The notes under the pieces are model-generated. The model did not search any database. It was not told the DNA's origin and saw only the letters and a list, made by a program, of their open reading frames with translations. This document shows positions 51,660 to 60,283 of a DNA stretch of 64,000 bases, piece by piece. How positions within the stretch are numbered: the stretch's first letter is position 1; each line of letters begins with the position of its first letter. This stretch comes from Leclercia sp. S52 (lineage in GTDB: Bacteria; Pseudomonadota; Gammaproteobacteria; Enterobacterales; Enterobacteriaceae). The position numbers and the translations under genes are program-made. The stretch covers positions 1,674,001-1,738,000 of the forward strand of contig NZ_CP152474.1 in the NCBI RefSeq assembly GCF_039727615.1, in the 5' to 3' direction.

Positions 51660-52019
51660 ATGGCGGAATTACTGAACTGCGCAGATGAAAAAAATTGTCA
51701 GCATCAACCCTGTCCGATGACCCGCTTTATCGGCCTGCTCTCCGGCAAGTGGGCAATTCCGATTATCTATCGGCTGATTGTGCTTAATACGCCGGTGCGC
51801 TTTGGCGATCTGCTGCGCGCCGCGGCGCCGATTACCCAGAAGGAGCTCACCCGCCAGCTGCGTCTGTTTGAGCAGCGCGGGCTGGTCACCCGCACCGTGT
51901 TTGCCGAGATCCCACCCCGGGTGGAGTACCAGATCACCGACCTCGGCCTGACGCTGCAAAGCGCGCTGGCGCCGCTGGCCGCCTGGATGAACGAGTACGG
52001 CGACCAGCTTAAGCAGTAA
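51660..52019 (+). CDS. HxlR-family transcriptional regulator
   Basis: A 119-residue winged-helix regulator. LSGKWAIPIIYRL, TQKELTRQLRLFEQRGLV and VEYQITDLG are the family landmarks. The N-terminus has three Cys (LNCADEKNCQHQPCP). Family members use Cys to sense reactive aldehydes or quinones, so redox sensing is plausible. It is divergent from one SDR gene and convergent with another 3 bases beyond its stop. Confidence 0.9.
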   Translation: MAELLNCADEKNCQHQPCPMTRFIGLLSGKWAIPIIYRLIVLNTPVRFGDLLRAAAPITQKELTRQLRLFEQRGLVTRTVFAEIPPRVEYQITDLGLTLQSALAPLAAWMNEYGDQLKQ

Positions 52020-52022
52020 CCC

Positions 52023-52817
52023 TCAGCGCGGGAGATAGCGCGGCGCCGGTTCGCCGGTGCGGGCGCTGGCAAAGAGCGCCAGCCGGGCCTCTTCGTAGCG
52101 TGCCCACAGGGCTTCATCGTGCATCGGCGGAATGGTAATCAGCTCCCCCTGATCCAGCCCCGCCAGCGCCGCATCCACCATATTGTCGGTGGTCATGACC
52201 GACCCGGCGGGCAGGTCGTCAGCAGTGATGCCGGACAGCTCCCAGATCTCGGTGGCGGTGGCCGCCGGTAATACCGCCTGGATCCGCACCTGGCTGTCGG
52301 CAAATTCCTCCTGCAATCCACGCGTAAAATTCAGCACCCAGGCTTTGGTGGCGCTGTAGAGTGCGCTGCCCGCCCGGGCATGGATCGACAGTACCGAGGC
52401 GATATTAATCAGAGTGCCGCGATTGTTCTGCGCCAGACGCGGCAGCAGGGCATACGTCAGGCGCATCATGGCGGTGGTGTTGAGCATATTAATTGCCTGA
52501 TGCTGCGCCACATCCCCCGCGAGGAAGGGGGCCATCTGCGCGGTGCCGGCGTTATTGACCAGCGTGTCGATAGCGGTGTTGCTGCGCAGGATCTCCTCCA
52601 CGGCGCGGATCCCGGTTTCATCGGTAAGATCCGCCGTCAGGGTGGTGACCTTCACGCCATAGCGCTGCTCCAGCTGTTCCGCCAGCGTCAGCAGACGCGC
52701 TTCCCGGCGGGCCACCAGCACCAGATCGTAACCGCGAGCGGCGAGACGGTCGGCGTAAACCGCGCCAATCCCGGAAGATGCACCTGTAATCAAAGCTGTT
52801 GAACGTTGCGTAGTCAT
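52023..52817 (-). CDS. Short-chain dehydrogenase/reductase, YqjQ/DltE-like
   Basis: A 264-residue SDR starting MTTQRSTALITGASSGIG, with gaggtat upstream; a longer frame has no ribosome site. Cofactor motif TGASSGIG, NNAG, Ser in IASVLS and YSATK are intact, and RREARLLTL suggests NADP(H). The substrate is unknown. It converges on the HxlR gene and may belong to the same aldehyde- or quinone-response group. Confidence 0.88.
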   Translation of the reverse strand: MTTQRSTALITGASSGIGAVYADRLAARGYDLVLVARREARLLTLAEQLEQRYGVKVTTLTADLTDETGIRAVEEILRSNTAIDTLVNNAGTAQMAPFLAGDVAQHQAINMLNTTAMMRLTYALLPRLAQNNRGTLINIASVLSIHARAGSALYSATKAWVLNFTRGLQEEFADSQVRIQAVLPAATATEIWELSGITADDLPAGSVMTTDNMVDAALAGLDQGELITIPPMHDEALWARYEEARLALFASARTGEPAPRYLPR

Positions 52818-52995
52818 CGTGATACCTCGGAATGCGTTAATTGGTTTTAACATGAAACTAAATAGAGCCTGCGTCATTTGGTTTCATAATGCAACCATTC
52901 ACGAGGGGTTTTTTGATCTTTGCGGTGGAGGAGGAGGCGAAGACCCAGCAGGGTGCTGGCCGCCGGGTAGGGAGAAACGCTAAATTATTTTACTG

Positions 52996-53226
52996 TTATG
53001 CCGATCGCGTCGCTTTGTACGCCAGCCACTCGCTCCAGACATTCTCCGGATCGATGTCAGGGTAGCCGCGCTCTTTGGCCATATCTTCAGCAATCTCAGA
53101 TGGCAGCTCGATGGCCGTGGCGCTGTCGCGTATCAATTCAACGTCTTCCTGGGTCAGTTCCCGTCCCATTTCGCGTTCTTTAGCCACCAGCACGGCGATC
53201 AGCGCAGGGATAAACACAATCGTCAT
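52996..53226 (-). CDS. Small conserved-type protein, function unknown
   Basis: A 76-residue product starting MTIVFIPALIAVLVAKE, which looks like a short membrane or amphipathic helix. An acidic soluble part follows (LTQEDVELIRDSATAIELP, then YPDIDPENVWSEWL). aggat lies upstream of the start. No family was recognised. The codon pattern and ribosome site support it moderately. It is followed upstream by a strong hairpin terminator of the neighbouring unit. Confidence 0.6.
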   Translation of the reverse strand: MTIVFIPALIAVLVAKEREMGRELTQEDVELIRDSATAIELPSEIAEDMAKERGYPDIDPENVWSEWLAYKATRSA

Positions 53227-53280
53227 TTCTTATAATCCTTTGATATGTTTACAAGCCACTGTATCACTGACTGTAATGGT

Positions 53281-53316
53281 AAAAAACATAAATGCCCTTC
53301 CGGGCATTTATGTTTT
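53281..53316 (-). terminator. Strong terminator downstream of the small membrane peptide gene
   Basis: Twelve-pair stem acataaatgccc / gggcatttatgt with loop ttcc. A6 on the left gives a U-run on the minus strand. It ends the 53443-54444 plus 53344-53418 unit. Confidence 0.85.
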
Positions 53317-53343
53317 GACTGAATGTATCCTGTCAGATACCGG

Positions 53344-53418
53344 TTAGTGCCAGAACAGCGCAATCAGGATAATGATTGGGATCGGGACGCCTAAAAAGAA
53401 CAGTAGTAATGAGCGCAT
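53344..53418 (-). CDS. 24-residue hydrophobic membrane peptide
   Basis: A 25-codon frame encoding MRSLLLFFLGVPIPIIIL plus IALFWH. An ideal ribosome site (aggaggtttac) stands immediately before the ATG. It lies 25 bases after the stop of the 333-residue membrane protein and before a strong terminator, which marks it as the second gene of that unit. It would span the membrane once. No name is assigned. Confidence 0.7.
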   Translation of the reverse strand: MRSLLLFFLGVPIPIIILIALFWH

Positions 53419-53442
53419 GTAAACCTCCTGCAAAATTAAGTA

Positions 53443-54444
53443 TTAAAGATCGCGTTGACGGCCACCGAAGGTCGCACACAGGCTGGCGACGAAAGCACCC
53501 GCCAGCAGAGAGATGAATGTCCAGAGCATGAGATAGCTGGTAGTTTTGCGTGCGGTATCAGCCGCTTGCTGGGCTTTCTCTTTCGTTTCTTTTAACTTCG
53601 CCTGGGCTTTGTCATAGGTGGCTTGTACTCGCTGTTCAGCCTCTTGCTGACTGATACCGGTACGTTGAGCAATCAGCTGGGCAACATACTGGCGATCTTC
53701 CTGCGGCAGCTGGCCGGTGGTGATGCTGTTGGTGAAAATACCGGTCACTTCACTCAGCTGAGCAGGGGAGAGATCCTGCTGAGGCGCGGCGGGTGCCGGA
53801 GCAGCGGGAGCGGGAGCTGTTGCATCGGGTGATACTGAGGTGTTAGGTGTCGCAGGTGTGCCAGCAGGGGCACCAGGACGGAACATCGAATTCACGAAAT
53901 AGGCCATCGGTGAACTTGATGAATCGGATGAGGCGTTGGCCATACCCGCCGCGCCGCCTACGGTGGCTGCGGCAGCACCGCCGGCAACGGAACCCACGAC
54001 TTTAGCGCTTCCTCCCACGATGGAACTCACGGTGGTGGTCAACAGCATGGCTGAGACCAGCGCAGCAACGGCCCACGCCAAAAATCCATGCGCGGTATCG
54101 CGGAAGTAGATTTCATTGGTATGGGTAGAAACCCATTTAGTGCGCAGTCGTCCGGCTAAATAGCCGCCCATCCCTGACGCCACGATCTGCGTGAACGTCA
54201 GCCATCCTATCGCCGCAATACCTACCGTACCGGCTTCAAGCCCCTCGTTTTCCCATGGCGAGATGGACGTCAGGCCAAGCCCGGCGCCCAGCATCAGCAG
54301 GATCAACGACAAGGAGGCCGCCGCCGCCGCGCCAGCAAAGATGGCGCCCCATGATACGGCACTGCTGCTGCCCGCGTCGGGCAGGGGCAGACGCGGATCA
54401 ACATACTGAGTGTTAACAGTGGAATGATCGTGAATGTGAGTCAT
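53443..54444 (-). CDS. Conserved membrane protein with central low-complexity region, function unknown
   Basis: A 333-residue protein. The N-terminus is polar (MTHIHDHSTVNTQY). Three hydrophobic blocks follow at residues 30-60, 70-100 and 115-170; the last is Gly/Ala-rich (GGSAKVVGSVAGGAAA). A Pro/Ala linker covers residues 190-222. A charged coiled-coil-like helix follows at 225-305 (QQEAEQRVQATYDKAQAKLKE), and the last membrane segment is at 306-326. No function is known to me. It is co-transcribed with the 24-residue peptide. The neighbourhood (YghA-like SDR, small exported proteins) suggests a stress-related role. Confidence 0.78.
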   Translation of the reverse strand: MTHIHDHSTVNTQYVDPRLPLPDAGSSSAVSWGAIFAGAAAAASLSLILLMLGAGLGLTSISPWENEGLEAGTVGIAAIGWLTFTQIVASGMGGYLAGRLRTKWVSTHTNEIYFRDTAHGFLAWAVAALVSAMLLTTTVSSIVGGSAKVVGSVAGGAAAATVGGAAGMANASSDSSSSPMAYFVNSMFRPGAPAGTPATPNTSVSPDATAPAPAAPAPAAPQQDLSPAQLSEVTGIFTNSITTGQLPQEDRQYVAQLIAQRTGISQQEAEQRVQATYDKAQAKLKETKEKAQQAADTARKTTSYLMLWTFISLLAGAFVASLCATFGGRQRDL

Positions 54445-54871
54445 AGCTGTTGTCCTTTAAATAATCTTACGCCGGAACGCAGGTCTGTAATGCGTTCAGT
54501 ACCAGGAACTGATTGAAAAAACAGCAAACATTATCAACTTCTACATCGAAGCGCTTTAAAGACCGAACGGTACAACTTATAACGAGGCAATCGCTAAAAG
54601 TTAAAGAAAATAAAACAGCTGAAAATTGAATAGCGACATCTAATCAATGATCTTAGGATAGTTGATAAATTTACTCCGGGCACGTTTTGATCCAAACAAA
54701 TAAGCGTAGCGGCAGCGATGATGCATGAGTTGCGAATTTCCGGCACAACCTGGCCGCCTGCAATAATATTTCAGGGATGTGCCGCTCTCATTAAAAAACC
54801 GTTACCGCTTAAGGTAACGGTTTTTATAATATTCCTTACGCTTTATCAGGCGCGCCGGATTTAATAACCCA
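54445..54871. other. Intergenic region with terminator and promoter sequence
   Basis: 427 bases without a supportable gene. A terminator, stem aaaccgttacc / ggtaacggttt (54793-54826), ends the yghA-like transcript coming from the right. The AT-rich 54480-54700 stretch must contain the promoter of the membrane protein at 54444. No clear -10/-35 pair or operator stands out. Confidence 0.6.
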
Positions 54872-55757
54872 CTATGCGACGCCTGTACCACCGTCTGAGC
54901 ACCAGACCTGACCGGAGGCATAGGAGCAGCTGTCGGACGCCAGCAGAACATACAGGGGCGCAATCTCTACTGGCTGCCCAGGTCTACCCAGCGGGGTATC
55001 TGCGCCAAACTGCTGCACTTTTTCCTGAGGCTGACCGCCGCTGGATTGCAGAGGGGTCCAGTAGGGGCCCGGCGCCACGGCATTGACCCGAATGCCTTTC
55101 GGACCCAGCTGTTTGGCCAGTGATTTGGTGAACGCCACGTTGCAGGCTTTAGTCTGGGCATAATCCAGCAGGATTTCGCTGGGCTTAAAGGCTTGCACCG
55201 AAGAGGTATTAATAATCACCGCGCCTTCCGTCAGGTGGCGCAGGGCGGCACGCGTGATCCAGAAGGGGGCATAAACGTTGGTTTTAAAGGTCGCATCAAA
55301 AGCGGCTGTCGTCAGCTCTTCAATGGACTCGCAATACTGCTGTCGGCCGGCGTTGTTAACCAGAATATCGAGACCGCCCAGTTCACTCACTGCCCGCTCA
55401 ACCAGGTTATCGCAAAACGACTCCACCCGAATATCACCAGGAATAGCGACGGCTTTACGCCCTTCAGCCTGAATAAGCGCGATAACGGCCGCCGCATCGG
55501 TTTCTTCTTCCGGTAAATACCCAATGGCCACATCGGCACCTTCCCGGGCGTAAGCAATCGCGACGGCGCGGCCAATCCCGGAGTCACCGCCGGTAATAAG
55601 CGCTTTTTTTGCCTGCGAGTTTCCCTGAACCGATATAACTTGTCTCGCCATGATCGGGAATAGGCTTCATTTCAGATGCGAGTCCCGGCGTTTGTTGCGG
55701 CTGTTCCACGAACGGTGGACGTGGGTAGTGTTTTGAAGTGTTGTTTCCTGATGTCAT
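54872..55757 (-). pseudogene. yghA: YghA-type NADP-dependent aldehyde reductase (SDR), frameshifted at a T7 run
   Basis: An SDR of the YghA group. The long N-terminal arm starts MTSGNNTSKHYPRPPF, has aaggagg upstream, and is typical of this group, with PDHGETSYIGSGKLAG. The frame breaks at 55614-55620. With six T it reads LAGKKALITGGDSGIG and gives 294 residues, the E. coli YghA length. Catalytic Ser (INTSSVQAF) and YAQTK are present, and the end is CSDGGTGVA. YghA homologues reduce aldehydes, and in E. coli the gene is linked to stationary phase. Confidence 0.88.
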
Positions 55758-55933
55758 CCCGGCCTCCTTAGTTATTGAATATAAATAATAGCCACTGTGA
55801 CGTGACACACATTTCCGGGAGGCATAATTCGGACTATTCTTCTTTTGGATATATTTTTGCTTTTTCTCGCATTATGTCATACCCCAAAAAAACAGATTTA
55901 TTTGGGGCATAAAATATCCTGTAAATAAGACGA

Positions 55934-56146
55934 TTATTTATGCGAATGTTTGCGCGTCATACTGGAAATAAAGCGCCTGAGATATCGTTTAGGTGAACGT
56001 TTACGTGTTACGTAGGGGGAGACAGGCGTACCTGACGTCTTATTTGCCGCGGGAAGAGTGCCTGAGTGATGGGCCAGACGTATACCTGACGCGCCGTTCA
56101 GCGTCAGCACGCCCAGAATGAGCAGGGGAAATAAGCGCTTCATCAT
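55934..56146 (-). CDS. Small exported basic protein, function unknown
   Basis: A 70-residue product with a signal peptide (MMKRLFPLLILGVLTLNGASG) and a very basic tail rich in Arg, Lys, His and Ser (SPYVTRKRSPKRYLRR, then MTRKHSHK). Tandem ATGs and an upstream TTG leave the start uncertain by three codons; aaggag lies upstream. Size, export signal and basic tail recall acid-shock proteins, but there is no real similarity to Asr. It lies 67 bases from the lipoprotein gene. Confidence 0.55.
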   Translation of the reverse strand: MMKRLFPLLILGVLTLNGASGIRLAHHSGTLPAANKTSGTPVSPYVTRKRSPKRYLRRFISSMTRKHSHK

Positions 56147-56219
56147 CTTCAACCTGGCTCCTTAAATGATCCACAGAAGAGGGCAGCCTTTCCGGAGATC
56201 CTCTGCCCAATCTGACCCG

Positions 56220-56438
56220 TTATTTCTCTATCATCTGGATAATCTGATCCCGGTTGATCGCATGTTCATTGCCTGCGATATCTTCATAAGTGATCAAGCC
56301 GTTATCATCATCCACTTCGGGTTTGCCATGGGTAATAATCATCTCACCATTTTTCTTCTGTAAAACATAATCGCTGGAACAGCCCGCAACGGTGAGGCTC
56401 AACAGCACCAGGCCAAAAACGGCCACAATTTTACTCAT
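56220..56438 (-). CDS. YgdI/YgdR-type small lipoprotein (DUF903)
   Basis: A 72-residue lipoprotein. The signal peptide ends in the lipobox LTVAGC, with Cys20 as the lipid anchor. The DUF903 SH3-like domain follows (SSDYVLQKKNGEMIITHGKPEVDDDNG in two parts, ending YEDIAGNEHAINRDQI). Ser-Ser after the Cys predicts outer membrane sorting. Function is unknown. A good ribosome site (taaggagt) precedes it. Confidence 0.88.
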   Translation of the reverse strand: MSKIVAVFGLVLLSLTVAGCSSDYVLQKKNGEMIITHGKPEVDDDNGLITYEDIAGNEHAINRDQIIQMIEK

Positions 56439-56488
56439 CCTGACTCCTTATTTATAACAGCCTGCAACAGGCACAATAATGCTGCGCG

Positions 56489-56614
56489 CTAGTTAAATTG
56501 CGTTAAAAGCAGCGCAGCATAAATCACGAACATGAAAAACAGCGTACCTACGACGACGCGCCGTTCGAGAGGCGTAATCATTTTCTCAGCACTTTTCTGG
56601 GGTTTATTTAACAT
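56489..56614 (-). CDS. 41-residue single-span membrane protein
   Basis: The frame encodes a polar, basic N-terminus (MLNKPQKSAEKMITPLERR) followed by one membrane segment (VVVGTLFFMFVIYAALLL) and TQFN. gagag lies upstream. It starts 14 bases after the activase stop, the same spacing as between other genes of that operon, so it may be the operon's last gene. No family was recognised. Confidence 0.6.
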   Translation of the reverse strand: MLNKPQKSAEKMITPLERRVVVGTLFFMFVIYAALLLTQFN

Positions 56615-56628
56615 GATGTTTCTCTCTG

Positions 56629-57588
56629 TTAGCCCACCAGCGCACCCGATACCTTTACCGGTAGATCGTATTGGTGAGCACGTTGTAAAAAGTTATCCAC
56701 GCATGCCGTAGATTCATTCCACTCGTACGCCTTGTTGAGCAGGGCGTATTTCCCGGTGCCAAAGCGGTGGTAGGGAAGTAATTCGATATATTTAAAGGCC
56801 GGGCGATGCTGGGTCAGGGAATGTATCAGCATTAATAATTTGTCAGCCTGGTCGGGGGCATCATTAAAGTGCGGAATAACGGGGATGCGGATGACGATAG
56901 GCCGATCGCCCTGCAATAACCGTTCAAGGTTACGCACAATGATTTTATTACTCACCCCGGTATAGCGTTGATGCTGCTTGTCATCGGCGCATTTCAGGTC
57001 ATACAGGATCAGATCGCAGGCCGATGCCACCTGCTGCACGGCACGCCAGGGGGCGTACCCGGCGGTTTCCATTGCGGTGTGAATATCTTCTGCGCCGATC
57101 AGTTGAATCAGCTGGCTGGCAAACTCGGGCTGCATGCACACTTCGCCCCCGCTGAGCGTCACGCCGCCGCCGGATTGACGAAACCAGGTTTCATCCGCCA
57201 TGACGCGGTGAAAAACCGCCTCTGCCGTCAGTTTTTCACCTGTCACGGTCAGGGCGGCAGCCGGGCAGCGCGCTTCGCATTCCCTGCAGCCCTGACACTG
57301 ACGCGAGCGATCGAGCCTGTGCACATGGTCCACCCAACGATGGACCCCCTCCGGGCAGTGCTGCGCACAGGTTCCGCAGTGAAGGCAGCGCCCGGCATGA
57401 AACAGGATCTCGCTCCCCGCGTTAAGCCCTTCCGGGTTGGCGCACCAGCGACAGCGCATCTGGCAGCCTTTCAGAAATATCACGCTGCGGATCCCCGGTC
57501 CGTCGTGCAGGGAAAAACGCTGAATATTCGTTATCCAGCCGGATGCAGGCTCAGAAAACACGCTGAGTGGTTCGGCTGATAATCTCAT
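56629..57588 (-). CDS. Glycyl radical enzyme activating enzyme (radical SAM)
   Basis: A 319-residue radical-SAM activase that would abstract hydrogen from the Gly of the neighbouring enzyme. The SAM-cluster motif is CQMRCRWC. Two further [4Fe-4S] sites lie in an inserted ferredoxin-like domain (CLHCGTCAQHC and CQGCRECEARC), as in activases of the non-PFL branches such as CutD. GGGVTLSGGEV is the SAM-binding loop. Its start overlaps the end of the glycyl radical gene by 38 bases, so the two are coupled. Confidence 0.92.
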   Translation of the reverse strand: MRLSAEPLSVFSEPASGWITNIQRFSLHDGPGIRSVIFLKGCQMRCRWCANPEGLNAGSEILFHAGRCLHCGTCAQHCPEGVHRWVDHVHRLDRSRQCQGCRECEARCPAAALTVTGEKLTAEAVFHRVMADETWFRQSGGGVTLSGGEVCMQPEFASQLIQLIGAEDIHTAMETAGYAPWRAVQQVASACDLILYDLKCADDKQHQRYTGVSNKIIVRNLERLLQGDRPIVIRIPVIPHFNDAPDQADKLLMLIHSLTQHRPAFKYIELLPYHRFGTGKYALLNKAYEWNESTACVDNFLQRAHQYDLPVKVSGALVG

Positions 57589-59932
57589 CCTGCACCTCTT
57601 TGCTTAATTCAACGAAAAAGGCGCTGTAGCCTGCCACGCGGATCATCAGGTTGCGGTACTCCGCCGGGTTTTGCTGCGCTTTCAGCAGGGTCTCATCGTC
57701 CAGGTAGCTGAACTGCAGCTGGGCATTCCCCAGAATGCTGGCCGTGCGCAGCAGCTGGATAAGGCTGTTTTTCCGTTCCGGCGTTTCCAGCATGCCGTGC
57801 ATCAGCTTGATGTTATGCACCATGCCGATATCCATCTCTTCGACGTTGATGCGGCTGACCGAGTTGATGATGGCGGTGGGGCCCAGATAATCCGTCTGCT
57901 GGGCCGGGCTGATGCCATCCGCCAGCGGTTTGCCTGCCAGACGGCCGGAAGGCAGGGCGCCGGTTATGAGCCCGAAAGGCGTATTGTTTGAGATGGAGAG
58001 CGTGCCGAAGGCAAAAGGCGCATACAGCATCTGATACTGTCGATGCTCTTTTTCCAGAAAACGCACGCTTTCGCGGGCAATCTCATCCACGGCGGGAATG
58101 TCGTTACCGTATTTCGGCACCCGCAGACAGGCGGTAAGCAGCGCCTCGTGACCGACAAAATTGTGGTCGAGGGCGTCAACAAGCTGTTGCAGCGTGAAGC
58201 GGGACGTCTCAAATACCAGCGTCCTGATGACCATCATCGAGTTCACGAAGTCGGCAAGCCCCGTCCAGATAAGGCCCGGACCGGCATTCAGGAAGGCGCC
58301 GCCCTGGGTAACATCTTTCGCGGTTTCAATGCAGCCCTCGATAAGGCTCGACATCAGGGGTTTTCGGGCGTGGTCCGCATGCAGTTTCTGCACGATCAGC
58401 GTCGCCTGCGCGGCCTTTCTGACGATGGCGGACAGCTGGGCCTGAACCGCGCGTTCGACATCCTCAAAACGGTGAAACTGCGCCACCTCGCCGGTAGCGG
58501 GGCCCGTCTGCTTCCCGGATCGCGAGCGGCCATTGTGCAGCGCCATCTCGATCGCCGCGGTAAAGGTGGTATAGCCCACCGAGGTCCACTGATACATCTT
58601 GCCCGCTTTTTGTGGCTCGACGCAGCCCATCAGACAGTAGTCGCGGGCGTCCTCATAGCTGAACCCCTTGTGCAGCATCATGCGAATATGGGCATCATCG
58701 AAATGGCACGCCGGGAACCCCATCCCGCTGCGTATCACGTCGACCACCTTGCGCATAAACGACTGCGGCGACTGGTTGTGGATACGCACGGCGAGGCCCG
58801 GCTGATAGATTTTCAGGCGCGCCGAGCAGTCCATAATCAGCAGCGTCAGCGGGTTAGTGGCATCTCCGCCTTCACGCTTCTGTCCGCCCACCACCAGGTT
58901 GATAAAGGGCTGGTAACCGGCAAAATACATCGCCGTCGATTCGCTGCAAATCCACAGGGTCTCCGCCATCTTGATCAGCCAGCAGCAAAGCAGCTCTTCC
59001 GCCTGCGCATGGGTTAACGTCCCGTCATTCAAATCGCGCTCCAGCAGCGGCCAGAGGTACTGATCGACGCGACCGAGGGAGATACCGGTCTGGTTCTCTT
59101 CCAGCATAAACAGGGAGTGCACGAACCAGATGGCCTGCAGGGCATCGTGAAAATGGCGCGGTGGCTGTTCCGGTACCCGCTCGCAAATAGCGGCCATCTG
59201 CAGCAGTTCATCCCGGCGAAGGGGATGGGTTTCGGCCACGGCCAGCTGGCGCAGATAGCGGGCATAGCGCCAGGCGTAGGTGATGACGCCGTCGCAGGTG
59301 TGCAGCACGCCGGTATAAAAATTGAAAGCCTCGCCGCCGTCGGGCGTGGCTGGATCGAGTGCGACGAGCCGCCCGGCGGCATCCTCGCGTATTCCTGCGA
59401 TCCCTTTCGTCAGCAGAATGTTGTCGTAGCCGGGGCAGGAGTCGCCGCCGCCGTTTTGCGTTTTGATCGTGACGTCGCAGATCCCATCCTGGTGACACCA
59501 CTCCCACAGTCCGAAGGTATTGAGCTGGGTCTCGGCCATTTCATCCAGAGAACGGCCTTGCCAGTAAGGAAACACCTCTTCCCGGAGCAAACGCTTTGTC
59601 TCGTCGTCAATCTGATATGGATCCTGGGCCCGAAAAGGCAGGTTATCCAGCTCTTCGGCCACCCAGCGCCAGCTAATTTCCGGCGACACTTCGCCCCCGC
59701 GCGCGCCGCCGGCAGGGTGGCTGACGATAAGCTCGTTGTCGGCAACGTATAAAGGCGCATTCTCACAGGCGTGACGGAAGGCTAACGCCCGGAGCAGGCT
59801 GTTATTCATCCCCGGATTGGCCTGATAAACCCGGGTGACGCTGACGGCCCGATGCGCAGACACAAAGGGCTTCGCCTGTAAAAAGGCGTCGCGCAGCTGT
59901 TCCACGCGGGATGAAAGAGGTTGGGTAGTCAT
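57551..59932 (-). CDS. Glycyl radical enzyme of unassigned substrate
   Basis: A 793-residue enzyme of the PFL2/glycerol-dehydratase-like branch. The thiyl Cys437 and Glu439 are in MGCVEPQ. The radical Gly768 is in RVAGYSAFF near the C-terminus. The stretch GGGDSCPGYD at 161-170 replaces the GHxxPD-type segment that many dehydratases use at the active site, so His is Asp164 here. It is too short for long CutC forms, and no microcompartment, hydroxyproline or isethionate genes are near. The start at 59932 follows aaggag by 7 bases. It is the fifth gene of a compact operon. Oxygen-sensitive chemistry implies anaerobic use. The substrate is unknown. Confidence 0.88.
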   Translation of the reverse strand: MTTQPLSSRVEQLRDAFLQAKPFVSAHRAVSVTRVYQANPGMNNSLLRALAFRHACENAPLYVADNELIVSHPAGGARGGEVSPEISWRWVAEELDNLPFRAQDPYQIDDETKRLLREEVFPYWQGRSLDEMAETQLNTFGLWEWCHQDGICDVTIKTQNGGGDSCPGYDNILLTKGIAGIREDAAGRLVALDPATPDGGEAFNFYTGVLHTCDGVITYAWRYARYLRQLAVAETHPLRRDELLQMAAICERVPEQPPRHFHDALQAIWFVHSLFMLEENQTGISLGRVDQYLWPLLERDLNDGTLTHAQAEELLCCWLIKMAETLWICSESTAMYFAGYQPFINLVVGGQKREGGDATNPLTLLIMDCSARLKIYQPGLAVRIHNQSPQSFMRKVVDVIRSGMGFPACHFDDAHIRMMLHKGFSYEDARDYCLMGCVEPQKAGKMYQWTSVGYTTFTAAIEMALHNGRSRSGKQTGPATGEVAQFHRFEDVERAVQAQLSAIVRKAAQATLIVQKLHADHARKPLMSSLIEGCIETAKDVTQGGAFLNAGPGLIWTGLADFVNSMMVIRTLVFETSRFTLQQLVDALDHNFVGHEALLTACLRVPKYGNDIPAVDEIARESVRFLEKEHRQYQMLYAPFAFGTLSISNNTPFGLITGALPSGRLAGKPLADGISPAQQTDYLGPTAIINSVSRINVEEMDIGMVHNIKLMHGMLETPERKNSLIQLLRTASILGNAQLQFSYLDDETLLKAQQNPAEYRNLMIRVAGYSAFFVELSKEVQDEIISRTTQRVF

Positions 59933-59945
59933 TCTGACGCTCCTT

Positions 59946-60269
59946 TTAAAACGCAATCACGATGAGCCCGGCGACGATGCAGCAGATCCCCACTTTTTCC
60001 AGGGCGCTGCTGCGGAGCTTGTAAAAGGTGCTACTCAGGAGCGATATCATCACAATCCCCATTCCCGACCAGACCGCATAGGCGACAACGGGTGAAACCC
60101 AGCTCATCAGCATCGACAGGGCAAAGAACGAGGTCGCGTAACAAATCAGGCACACCATCGTCATCAGGGTATTTTTAAAGGTGTTCGTTTGCGGCAGCAT
60201 TAAGGTGGCAATGACTTCCATTGAGACGGAAATAAAAAGCCAGAAAAAACCAATTAAAATATTAACCAT
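59946..60269 (-). CDS. SMR-family transporter subunit 1
   Basis: A 107-residue, four-segment small multidrug resistance protein. The essential membrane Glu18 is in SVSMEVIATLM, and AYAVWSGMG is the conserved third-segment motif. It starts 14 bases after the second SMR gene and stops 13 bases before the glycyl radical gene. Two adjacent unequal SMR genes usually form a heterodimer (as MdtIJ). The cargo is probably cationic and linked to the enzyme's substrate or product. Confidence 0.88.
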   Translation of the reverse strand: MVNILIGFFWLFISVSMEVIATLMLPQTNTFKNTLMTMVCLICYATSFFALSMLMSWVSPVVAYAVWSGMGIVMISLLSSTFYKLRSSALEKVGICCIVAGLIVIAF

Positions 60270-60283
60270 TTAAAACCACACTG

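Noticed and set aside
57551..59932. Choline trimethylamine-lyase CutC
   Set aside because: The GCVEP and radical Gly motifs are shared by many glycyl radical enzymes. The protein is much shorter than the long enterobacterial CutC, no cutF or shell-protein genes are near, and the 161-170 stretch differs.
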